This document shows, in pieces, positions 40,518 to 55,689 of a stretch of 64,000 nucleotides of DNA. The translations under genes were made by a program, and so were the position numbers. Below the pieces are notes generated by a model. That model made no database searches. It was not told where the DNA came from and saw only the letters and a program-made list of their open reading frames with translations. The stretch's first letter is position 1, and the number at the start of each line of letters is the position of its first letter. Origin of the DNA: Climacium dendroides (lineage: Eukaryota; Streptophyta; Bryopsida; Hypnales; Climaciaceae); the NCBI GenBank assembly GCA_950106755.1, contig OX467089.1, positions 3,846,501-3,910,500 on the forward strand, written 5' to 3'.

Positions 40518-40851
40518 CGGTCCAGCAAGTTCCGGAAATAGGAACTGGCCGATATATTATTATAAACCACTTACTGTACAGCAGTGAGTACAGCGCCCGG
40601 GCTTAAAAGTTAAAGTACTTACTATGAGCCCCCACAAAGCATCGGCGAAACTGCCCGGAAATTGCCCTGAATTTGTCTGCACCAACACATTCAAACCAAT
40701 GACAAACAAGAGAGACAAGATCTGCGACGCGTGTCCCGACCTCATTTGAGCTTGTCTGTATGAAACGCAAGGCAAGCAAGCAGCTCACGGCAATCCCTGT
40801 TCTTTTTGCTATCATAGTGGTTGCGGACCCTGAACGGAGCCAAGCCAGGCG

Positions 40852-41588
40852 GTGTGTAAGAGCGCAAGCTCTGCCACTAGCTCACGCAGAAGCTCGAGCA
40901 GTTCGTGGGGCTCACGGTGTTGCAGGTAATTTTTCTGCCAGGGAATTAGGGTTCGTTGGGAGGTTGATACAATGATTGTGCATTGTGGGCAGGCAAAGGG
41001 GTTAAGGTGCTTCGGTTTAGGGTTTCGTGTATCGATTGGTCCCGCAATTGGTTTGTTTAGGGTTGTGGTGTGACCAGGCAAGTGTTATTGGAATTTAAGA
41101 ATTTTGGTATATTAGGGATTCGGTTGTGGTTTGGACGTATTGGAAAATTTGATGCGGAGTAGATGAGGGGGTGCGATTGCAGGCGGGAGATGCTCTTGTT
41201 CAACTACACCACAACTTTATTTGCGACTTTGAGGCCGAGAATAATCTGTTGAATCTCGCGCATTTTGCGGTCGACAGCATCCGGAAAAGGAAGCTGCGAT
41301 TGCTTTTTCTGGAAGATGTCATTGATAAGCTGAAGACCTCGGGGGAGAGGCGGGTGTAGGATCCTATTTTGTATGTGAAAATGCAGGTGGCGTCATTGAA
41401 GCTTCAGGGTGGGCAGCAAAACGCCATTGGACATTATGACGGATGTCGATCCCTCGGTTCATGCAAGCGCGCATTGGGTTTCGTCACAGTGTTTCGAGTC
41501 CTGACAAGAATTTGCTGATTTCTACAACAGTGCCTTGCTATACCTGGCTTATACATCAGTGGAGACTCTGTCTGAAGATTTTAAGCTG
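40852..41588 (+). pseudogene. RPN9: RPN9 (26S proteasome lid subunit) fragment, copy B
   Basis: Same relic as at 4514-5318. Exon 1 is better preserved here: at 40852-40925 the frame reads ERKLCH, TAG, LTQKLEQFVGLTVLQ before the GT donor, close to the RPN9 segment around ERKLWHQLT. Exon 2 (41183-41588) starts AGDALVQLHHNF and ends LSEDFKL. Three stops are shared with copy A (the exon 1 TAG, the TAG at 41357-41359 and the TGA before QEFADFY), so the gene was already dead when the block was copied. An additional TAA in exon 1, where copy A keeps TAC, arose only here. Confidence 0.82.
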
Positions 41589-42057
41589 GTTAGTGTCGTT
41601 CTTGAATTGGAAATGGTGTTCTCTGTTGATAATTGAGATGTCAAGCCTTCGTTTGGTTGGTGAGATATGCCCGTTTCTGATGGTCTAGTGCGGCACCAGA
41701 CTATACCACTTTGCGATATCAACAACGCTGCTTCGAGTTTTTTCACTTCGCCGTTTTGATTTTAGTGTCATTGATATTTAATGAAATCGCAGTGGAACTT
41801 CAGCACAGCACGAAGTGTTCCAATTTCGTTTTGTTCTCCGTAGGCTTTAGTCATCGGTTGCGATTTGTGTTGGTGTTTCGGATTCTCCCAGGAGGTCTTT
41901 GTCCGACATTCTGGGCGGTTAACTTGAAGGTCTTGTTGATGCAGGCGCTTTCTTAATTGTGCAACCCGTTGCTCTGGAGCCCTTATCCCCGAACTCGAAA
42001 ATCATACAGTGATCGAGCAGAAGCTTCGGGATCCCTTAGTGTTTCGCTTCTTCAATT
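41589..42057 (+). promoter_or_regulatory. Upstream region and presumed 5' UTR of ECA copy B
   Basis: Nearly identical to 5319-5787 and without coding content. Regulation of the two pumps should therefore differ, if at all, through sequence further upstream, where the blocks diverge. Confidence 0.45.
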
Positions 42058-46759
<4,702 letters not shown>

Positions 46760-47562
46760 CTGGTGGGTGCGCCAAGGGTTTCAGTTTTGGTGAAATTCTG
46801 TTTCTTGTAGGTCGGGTTCTCGAATGTTAGTTCATTGATCGATTCGAAGTGGCCATGATCCCCGGCCTTGGTTGGGAGAGGTCCACCTTTTAGATAGAGC
46901 CTTGGTGAGGGTTGGAGTGCCGATGAATTACTTTGTGTTCTTCGACTCCCACCAGGTTAATTTGGTCCTCGTGCTGCTGCTAATTGTTTGATTCCATTTT
47001 AAAAGTATCAGCAGGAGCAGCAGAAAGTAGCTGTATAGATCGAGAGAGGACTTGCCGAGGCTATGCTGTGCTTTTGAGGAGTGCCCATTGTCCATTTATT
47101 GTCCATTTATTCATGGATATTTTCAAGATAAATTAAGCTAGCTTATTTTTTGATTGTAAAGATTGGCGGGCTGCTGCCAAGTTCCAGCAGCGGAACAGAT
47201 GAGTTATCATGGTGGTGGGATTCATTGATATCTCGCTCATTGTTTTTTTCTCCTCCTGAACGTGCAATCCGAGATCTCTCGGCTTCTTTTCCCAAATGCA
47301 TTGCTAGTGGCTTGGGCGAAATATTGGTGTTTTCCCCATCCATTAAATTAGGCTGTTTATTTGGTTTGTCATGTTGAGATCTCCCGGATCTCCCGTGTTT
47401 GCTACTGTTTCGAAAGCCCTTGCTGGAGGGGTGCACAGGCTTTGTTTCATGTCATTTGGACTCATGGTTGAAAAGATATTGAATTTTGAAGTTTTTATGA
47501 AGTAGAAAATTAGAAAATTGTTTTTATTTTTATTTGGACTGTGGCAATGGCAGAGGGCACAC
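46760..47562 (+). other. 3' UTR and downstream flank of ECA copy B
   Basis: Parallel to 10464-11308, lacking the second 42-bp unit and a few bases near 47050. Similarity ends abruptly near 47562. The next 480 bp to 48047 show nothing recognisable. Confidence 0.6.
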
Positions 47563-48047
47563 TATGGTAGAAACATCTAATTTTGTCCATGTATTCTTTA
47601 TCGCACCTATAAATAGCATTGGAAGTTGATAGTAGAGTGCTAGTACAACCGTCATTTTGTGTTTGCTGTATAGTAAAGAGGTATTGGGTGCCACGTATAG
47701 ACTATAGTGTAGATATGTCGGGATTAATCGCTAATTAGATTAGAGAATAATTGATGAGAGATTAAGGCCTATAAAGTGATGGCTACCATATATTTAGGAA
47801 ACTCCTTTTTATGTACTAATAAACTACTTAACCACAAGAACATGTCTGCAAAGAAAACCAAAATTGACAAAGTGGGAAAATCAATGGCCTGATTTTAATG
47901 AAAATGTGAGCCAGTTTCCAGTGCCTCCAAAAGTACAATAATGACCCGAAGAGGCTTGTTTTAGGTGCCTTCTTTGAACAAAGTGAATGATACTTCTACT
48001 TCAACTTACTCCTTCAAAAATTAAGTGCTTTAGTTCAATGTTACATT

Positions 48048-48572
48048 GTGAACATACATATTGAGAGAATTGTGCTTCGAATGTCCTCTAGTAGTGAAGA
48101 GAGAGCTTCGTGGAATAAGTTTTATTCTATGAAGTTTTCTTGTTCTAATACTTCTTTCTACTCTAAGTACAATCAAATGGAAAACATGGTAGATGACGAT
48201 AAGGATTTTAAGAGGTTTAGTGATGGATTAGAGCAAGGAGAAACATCAGAAGAGTTAGAAGACAATAGTGATGACAATATTGACAATGAAGTCGGTGATG
48301 CAGCTACTATTTACTTTTCAAGAACCAAGAGCTACCAAGGACCCAATCATTCAACAAATGGAGAGCACCCTAGAGGTCATAGTGTAATAGAACTAGCTCT
48401 TATAGGAGTTGCAACCACAATGGCAGACCACCAATATGCAAATAGAATGAAAGGAAAAGGCACATCAAGCACATCAGTGAGGCTATACACCAAAAGCACC
48501 CCCAATCCAATTGACAAGAACATTGGTGACCCAACTGAAACCTCAGGTACATCTCTTGTTCACTGTAGGTAG
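48048..48572 (+). CDS. Hypothetical acidic ORF, 174 codons
   Basis: The predicted peptide is serine-rich at the front, then strongly acidic (SEELEDNSDDNIDNEVGD), then polar and basic. I recognise no family. A start further in (48078 or later) is possible. Just downstream on the same strand lies a broken Psq-type helix-turn-helix (48727-48903), so this may be the 5' part of one decayed DNA-binding protein, perhaps from a pogo-like element. There is no clear intron between them. It may not be expressed. Confidence 0.35.
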   Translation: MNIHIERIVLRMSSSSEERASWNKFYSMKFSCSNTSFYSKYNQMENMVDDDKDFKRFSDGLEQGETSEELEDNSDDNIDNEVGDAATIYFSRTKSYQGPNHSTNGEHPRGHSVIELALIGVATTMADHQYANRMKGKGTSSTSVRLYTKSTPNPIDKNIGDPTETSGTSLVHCR

Positions 48573-48726
48573 CTGAATTCTATGTAAGAGACTGAATTTG
48601 TTGAGAGAGCAAGCCAACAATTATGCATACGATCAAGATCCTTCTTGCATTCACAACCTAAAGCACTTGAGAACGAGAGTAATCAATGTGAAGAGGTACA
48701 CATGAACCAAGATCTTCCCAAAAGAA

Positions 48727-48903
48727 AGGAAGACGTCCAAGAAAAGGTACAAAGACAAAAAATATTGGAAATTGGTCCAATGAACAATTGCATGCTGCCC
48801 TTGAAGTAGTGAACATGGTATGCACATAAAGACAACATCTAGGGTTTACAGAATACATTACACGTCTCTTCAAGACTATGTATACGGTACAAGCTCTCAT
48901 CTT
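48727..48903 (+). pseudogene. Broken AT-hook plus Psq-type helix-turn-helix
   Basis: A basic GRRPRKG motif resembling an AT-hook is followed by NWSNEQLHAALEVV and, after a frameshift and stop near 48830, by RIHYTSLQDYVYGTS. This matches the layout of Psq/CENP-B-like helix-turn-helix domains (W...L..A...V, then IP.TSL.D...G). Such domains open pogo-like transposases and some plant nuclear proteins. No transposase core follows before 49720. Confidence 0.5.
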
Positions 48904-49724
48904 CACATTATCCTATATCCTTTAAGGATTCATGATGAAAAATTAATTTCATTATAAAAATGATATTTGCACCTTCTATTCCCATAGATGTCAATGATGC
49001 ATTTTCTTCATTTTACCATATTATTTTTTTCATAGGTAGATGTTCAAATAACATTGGTATTGATGCTTTTTTTATTCTCCATAATATATGGATGAATTTT
49101 TTGGATGAAGACTTTGGGGAGGAAAAGGTAGCCTTTGTGAAGGCAATTGAATGTTATGCCCCATGTTTGAATGACTGATAACTTAAGATGACCATGGTCT
49201 TGATAAACCAACACCAAACCAACACTAAATAAATATTTTCATGAAACCTGCACCTTTGTCAAAGGTATTACAATTTTAGAACCACCATTACCAAACGCCA
49301 AGTGTGTACATACCTTTATTGTCGAAAATTGTAGATGTTTGAAATATGATGTACAAACCGCATACACTTTAATAACTATTGATGTATAACAAAGCTAGAT
49401 ATTTATATAGTGTGCAATGTCAATTAATTAATATGGGTCCCTTTAAAATCCCTATTCAATGTAGGTGACTCTTCTTCAAACAATCCCAACAAGGATTCTA
49501 AAATGGAGAGTAAGTGGTTCTAAAATGGACTACCAACAATGTGAGCATAATCAGATTTATCAAATATTGGTTCATACTTTGCCAATAGATGGAATAAGAG
49601 CTAGGGAGGGTCCATTTCAAAACCAAGATATGTCCATTTAATCCCTAAAGGACTGTTTGTATCCTTGGGGGACAATTTGGGTCCGGGTAAGTTTCTATTG
49701 TCTCAATTTGTAATTAATGTTTTT

Positions 49725-50562
49725 GAGATTTTTTGAGGTTGTGGAGTTTGCCAAGAGCTTTGTGAATATATAATTTTTGTTTCAATTTAGTGCCCGTGAG
49801 AAAAAGTTATGGACACAATAAGCCAAAAACAAAAGTCAACAGGTAGCACAAAAAAATCAGAAAAAGTTAAAATATTTTTTTCCTAAAATCTTATATTTTT
49901 GTCTACATTTGAAGCTTTGATTCATTCCATTTGGACTAGTTACAAAAAAGTTATGGACAATCTTAGTTCTTTGGGTGATTTAAGCATCTTCTTGAAAAAA
50001 TAACTTATAGGATTCATTTGTGAATGCAATTTTTACAATTATCCAAGAAAATTTATTTGACAAGGTTAGGTTTTCTTTCTAGAACAATCTCACTATTGGG
50101 ATTATTGTATGTCAATTCCATCTTAAAGCTATTAATGATTTATTTTTTCCTTCAATCTTTAACCTACTTCTACTTAACACTTTTTGAATGAGTGAAATTA
50201 AGTGTTTTTTTGTTGAATTTCTTTCTTTAGATTCTCAACTCAACTATTCAACATAAAAACTTAAAAAATCATAATCCATAGTACAAAAAATTTTAGTTAA
50301 ATATATTCAAAGCCAAAAAATTTAGTCAAGCAAGTTGCAAAAAAACTTGTTTTCTTCACTTTAGATGAAAATATCTTGCAATCTGTGCAGTCAAATTTCA
50401 TGAAATTTTTACTAAATGTTCTCAAACAAGTTAAGTACAAGATCCTACGGTTGGATTATGAAAAAACATAATTTTTTGGTTTTCTTAGGTGAATGCAGCA
50501 GAAGTGGTAGTTCTTAGTGTTTTTTGACAAAAAAAATGCCTTTAGGGCTTTAGGGGTTAATT
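49725..50562 (+). repeat. ~850-bp repeat, inverted partner at 38468-39330
   Basis: See partner. The two copies face each other across 10.4 kb that contains ECA copy B, one Helitron-like copy and the acidic ORF. Confidence 0.85.
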
Positions 50563-50796
50563 TTTTTAAATGATAATTGGTTGCCCAATTGCCTTCTCAC
50601 AAATATTAAAAGAATTTAGGGTTCATTGAAGTTTAGTAAGGGGCACATTTAGGAACCTTGTGTATTACTTTTTGAATGCCACAATGCTTGTTTTTTGTTA
50701 AACCATATCTTTTTTCAGACTATGCGTGTGTAAGTTTTGCAAGGCCTATGATCAAGAATAGGTGCCTACCACATAATTTTTTGAATATTCATAAAT

Positions 50797-50960
50797 AATC
50801 CATGAATGCTCCAAAAAATATGAAACCACTTGTGTTAGATTTCGCATTAATTTTTCTTCAAGTGAAAAATAAGAAAAAATATTTTCAGGCATCTGAAACC
50901 CATCCAAAAGGCCGACCAGCCCTTAAAAGGTCGCTTTATGAGCACACTACCTTACACAAG
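50797..50960 (+). repeat. Interspersed repeat, partner at 26485-26660
   Basis: Contains AAAAAATATGAAACCACTTG and GACCAGCCCTTAAAAGG. The flanks from 50562 to 51421 show no gene. Confidence 0.7.
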
Positions 50961-51421
50961 AAACTTCCCACTTGACTCTGGGTGGATGGAAGCCGTTACA
51001 GAACTTCATCATGGACCCGCAATCTAAGCTTCCCACATCAAAAAGAACCTTTAAGTACCCTATAGTCAAGTATTTTTGAAATATTTGAAGTTTTAAAATA
51101 TTATAAGTGAAATGTCTGAAACGTTGCAGTAATATTTCTTCCACTTTGCCTAATTTGGGGGAAATTTAAAATTATAAAAGAAATTGTAAAGAGTAACATT
51201 TAAAAGTGTAAACCATTTCGTTAATCATCATCCTCAAATTGAAAAGATGAAACAACCAAGAAAGACATGGTAATTAAAAAAAACATCAATCATGAAAAGA
51301 CACAACAAGAAAAGTTCATCAACCAAAACAAAAAGAGTCATCCTAAACAATAGCCGAAATAAATAATATTCCAAACTACCAAAACCTACAAAATAATGTG
51401 ATTTTCAACTTGGAGAAACCA

Positions 51422-52253
51422 TCATACTACTAAAATCATAAGTCCCTCTATATTATCACAAATGCTACCATTAATATTAGGGGTTCCTGCTTGCTATGCT
51501 ATACATTCATTGTATCACATATTAGTAAAAATTTGATATATTTGAATAGAATGCATCATAATGATTTCGATAAGTCTTTAAAATAATTATTTTAAATATT
51601 TTATAAAAATATTTCCAATCATGCATACATAGAAATCATATTTTCACACAATGTAATATTACTGAAATAGAGTAGCAATTCACAAGCACCTTTGTAATAT
51701 TACTTTTTACAAAGGGTGATATTATAGAAATAATATAGTCGTTGCAATTCATGTGATATTAAAGAGGATCAATATGGTGATATTATATTCTATTGCTTTT
51801 CTTGGCTTTATACTTCTTTTGCATTTCTATGATTTTATGCTTTTGTAAGCTTTGAGCTTCTGATTTCAATTTTCTATTGCTACTACCAAATGATTTGAAT
51901 TTATTAAATTGAACCGATTTTGGATTTCACGACAATTAAATTATTCACGAAGCTTTTGAGATTTACAAGTTTTTCCTTTAAATTTTTCTATTTGGGTTGC
52001 CATTGTTTGTAATAATTGAGTCAAATTTTTAATGCATTCTAATGTATGTGTATCTTTTACCATATACATCATTGCATGTATTTCATTCATCGTTCATTAA
52101 ATTTCTATTGTTTATTTTAGTATATTTTTATTTATAAAAAAAATTATATGAAGATTTTAGCAATTTTTACCTGAAGATTTATTGAAATTCTTACTTTGCA
52201 TTCTAATGAAATTCTAATAGTGAATGCGTAGCATAGCAAGCACCAACCGCTAG
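51422..52253 (+). mobile_element. Helitron-like element, copy 3
   Basis: 832 bp, starting TCATACTACTAAAATCATAA after an A and ending CCAACCGCTAG before a T. Copy 4 follows with no intervening base. Confidence 0.62.
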
Positions 52254-53079
52254 TCATACTACTAAAATCATAAGTCCCTCTATAATATCACAAATGCTAC
52301 CATTAATACTAGGGGCTCATGCTTGCTATGCTATGCATTCATTGTATCACATATTAGTAAAAATTTGATATATTTGAATAGAATGCATGATAATGATTTC
52401 AATAAGTCTTTAAAATAATTATTTTAAATATTTTATAAAAATATTTTCAATCATGCATACATAGAAATTTTATTTTCATACAATGTGATATTACAAAAAT
52501 AGAGTAGCAATTTGCAATCACTTTTGTAATATCACTTTTTACAAAGGGTGATATTATAGAAATAACATAGTTGTTGCAATTAAGGTGATATTAAAAAGGA
52601 TCCATACGATGATATTATAGAGGTAGCAAATCCATTGCTTATCTTGGCTTTACACTTCTTTGTACTTCTATGATTTTGTGCTTTTCTATTGCTACTACCA
52701 AATGATTTTGAGAAATTTATTTAATTGAAGCGATTTTGGATTCCACAACAATTAAGTTGTTCACAAAGTTTTTGAGATTTATAAGTTTTTCTTTTGAATT
52801 CTTCAATTTGGTTGCCATTTTTTGTAACAATGGAGTTAAAATTCTAATGCATTCTAATGTGTGTATATCTTTTATAGTATTTACCATTGCATATGTTTCA
52901 TTCATCATTCAATAAATTTCTATTGTACATTTCAATATATGCTTACTTATTATACAAAGATTTTAATAATTTTTATTTGAAGATTTATTGAAATTTTTGT
53001 TTTGCATTCTATCTAATATATAAATTTTTTTATAAAATTCTAATGATGGATGCATAGCATAGCAAGCGCCAACCGCTAG
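52254..53079 (+). mobile_element. Helitron-like element, copy 4
   Basis: 826 bp, beginning with the TC that directly follows the CTAG of copy 3 and ending CTAG before T. The head-to-tail arrangement is typical of Helitrons. A minus-strand 63-codon ORF inside (52717-52908) recurs partly in the other copies but resembles no protein I know. The stretch 53080-53508 shows nothing. Confidence 0.62.
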
Positions 53080-53508
53080 TTTAACACTAAAAAGCTAAGT
53101 ACTTCAAGAAAGTATGTTGTCAAATCTAACCCTAAGGTATGATAGTGCACACAAGCAACATAATTTCTTTGGATTCTTGACATGTTGCTCATGTGATGAT
53201 CATTTGTTTTATTCGAAACAAAATTGATTCATTTGAGTTACATGGTTTACTATATTAAGAAAGATTTGGCAAATTCCAACCTTAGCTTTGATAGAATTGG
53301 CAACATGCTATTACCCCAAATGTGAAATTCCTATTGATTTGTTGTTGACATTTGCACACGTTTGATTTTGGGTAATAAACCACCAAAATATTTATGTTGT
53401 TCTTGCACAATAAGAATTCATGAACCTTCAACAAAGTTATATCCATTAGCAATGGGATTTTTTAAGCAATATTTTGCTAAAATTTCATACAACAAAATTT
53501 GAGAGAAC

Positions 53509-53705
53509 ATTAGGTGATATATTCTTCCATTTTCAATGGATGAAATCATTGATTTACTACATATTCTAAGGATAATATCACTCTTTGGGGGGATGAATAC
53601 AGACTCCTTGGGATGATTAATTTCAATTCAATCCACATCTTTCATGTTTCATCCATTTATATAGATGTACACAAACTTCATCACTCCAATGAAGATCATT
53701 TTCAG
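53509..53705 (+). repeat. Interspersed repeat, direct partner at 38115-38290
   Basis: Shares the opening TGATATATTCTTCCATTTTC and the later AACTTCATCACTCCAA block. From here to 54900 there are only short ORFs without family resemblance. Confidence 0.7.
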
Positions 53706-54903
53706 CACTCCCTAAACTATAAGAAACAAATAAATCCCTGCCCATAAAAGGAGGGTGCTATCAAAGTGACCTTCAACATAGAGATACATTTTTTTTCTTC
53801 AATATATAGATAATATGCATCTCAAGAGGTAATCGCTTCTAGTGACCTCTGCATTTCAACTTGAAAATTTTGTAACTATTTTCACGAAGGTCCAAAAAAT
53901 ATGAAACAACTAGGGTTAGATGCCAATTCCATTTTTCTTCCTAAGAAAATTTACTAAACCCTATTCCAAAAGTTAGCTTCCCCAAATGCAATCACTTTAA
54001 TAGTGGACTACCTCAGGCAGGACAGTCCCAGTACCTGAGAAAGCTTCAAACTGAATGGTACAGCGGTTACAATAACTTTCGTTGGAACTTCAATTGAATC
54101 CTATGCTGTAGCTTTACTTCTTGGGCACTCAATCATGGTACTATAGTTGGTGCAATGGTTCCATATTTTGGTAAGATTCTGTGGAATGAAATCTTAAAGT
54201 GGGTAACCCTCAAACACCACTTTTTGCTACTGCACCTGGTTACTATTATTAGACTATTCAAATTTTAACATTGGCAAGTGAAAGGAGGTCCCAACCCACC
54301 AAAAAACATGATATTTGGATACTATATGCAAAAGTTATGAGGAGTCAAAGTTTTTTTGATAGATGTTTTCAAATTGTTTCTTCAACATATGAACATATTG
54401 ATTTTGGAGATGCTCACAAAGTGATGATGGTAATTTTAGGCAGGGTGCAATTTTGGGTGTACCCACCTTAGGTAATTTCCCTCAAACTATTCCAACAAGG
54501 TTGTTTACATTAGGTGTTAATCTTTAAAGGATGGGCTAGTGACTGTGGAAATCATCCTTTCTGGTTCTATGTGAATCATTGATTTAAAAAAATCCAAAAG
54601 CACTCATTGGAAGTCAAACTATTGTACAAGACCTCCCTTTTTGCACAAAATCCTGAAGATGAATAGTTGCACTTTTATCCTACATAGAAGTATTCTTTGT
54701 CATTCATTGGCTAAAAAACAACCACGACATCCTTTAAGAGTTAAGAGTACTCTTAGCAAGAGTAGGATTTGGAGTTCCACAATGATTCTCCCTCTTCCAC
54801 AAATTAAAGTGCATTGGTTTATTTCCATTGCAATGCCCTCTATACATAGGAGATAGCCCAAAATTTGCCCAAAATTTAATATACCTTACAAATTTGGTAT
54901 ACT

Positions 54904-55454
54904 CCATTTTAATTTGGTGAATTTTTTCATTTAAAATTCATGGTTTTATTTGAAAATTGATTGAAAAACATTGGTAAAGAATTTTTAATTTGATTGCATA
55001 GATATATAGGAAAATTCTATACGCACATCTTTTATATAGAAAACCCCCCATTAAGTAACAAAAATATGATCTATAAAGACTTTAATATAAGGTTTCACAT
55101 GAGTGAATTTTGTAAAATAGATATCTACATAATTTAACTAGATTTTGCTATTTTACCTACACACTATAACTACTTGTGTGTACATTTAAGCATGATGGTA
55201 CAATTACTTTGCCAAAATCTAGTTAAATTATGGAGATATCTATAATACAAACTTCACTCATATAAAACCTCACATTAAATTCTTCATAGATTATATTCTT
55301 GTTACTTAATGGGGTTCTTTTTCATATGAAAGATGTGTGTATAGAAGTTTCCTACATATCTATGCAATTGAATTAAAAAATTCTTCACCAATGTTTTTCA
55401 ATCAATTTTCATGTAAAATCATAAATTTTATATGAAAAAATTCACCAATAATGG
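54904..55454. mobile_element. Long-hairpin MITE
   Basis: Two arms of about 243 bp (54904-55147 and 55212-55454) are near-perfect inverse copies separated by 64 bp. Arm ends read CCATTTTAATTTGGTGAATT and the inverse of CCATTATTGGTGAATTTT. No ORF is present. This is a fold-back MITE, and any transcript would form one long hairpin. Confidence 0.85.
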
Positions 55455-55689
55455 AATTTTGTTTTTTTGAAATCCAAATTTGGTATGATTGATTGGAATT
55501 GCACGGGAATTGATTATTTTTTATGCAAAAAGAGAAATGCCCATTGTATTTTATAGTATGCAAAGTTCTTTTAAATGAAAAAAGTAGATTTCCATATCAT
55601 TTTGCAAGGGTATTATTCAATGGGGTCCAAATCAAAATGGCGTTTTTGAAATCGCAATGAAGGAAATTTTAGTGTTGTTGACTTTGATA

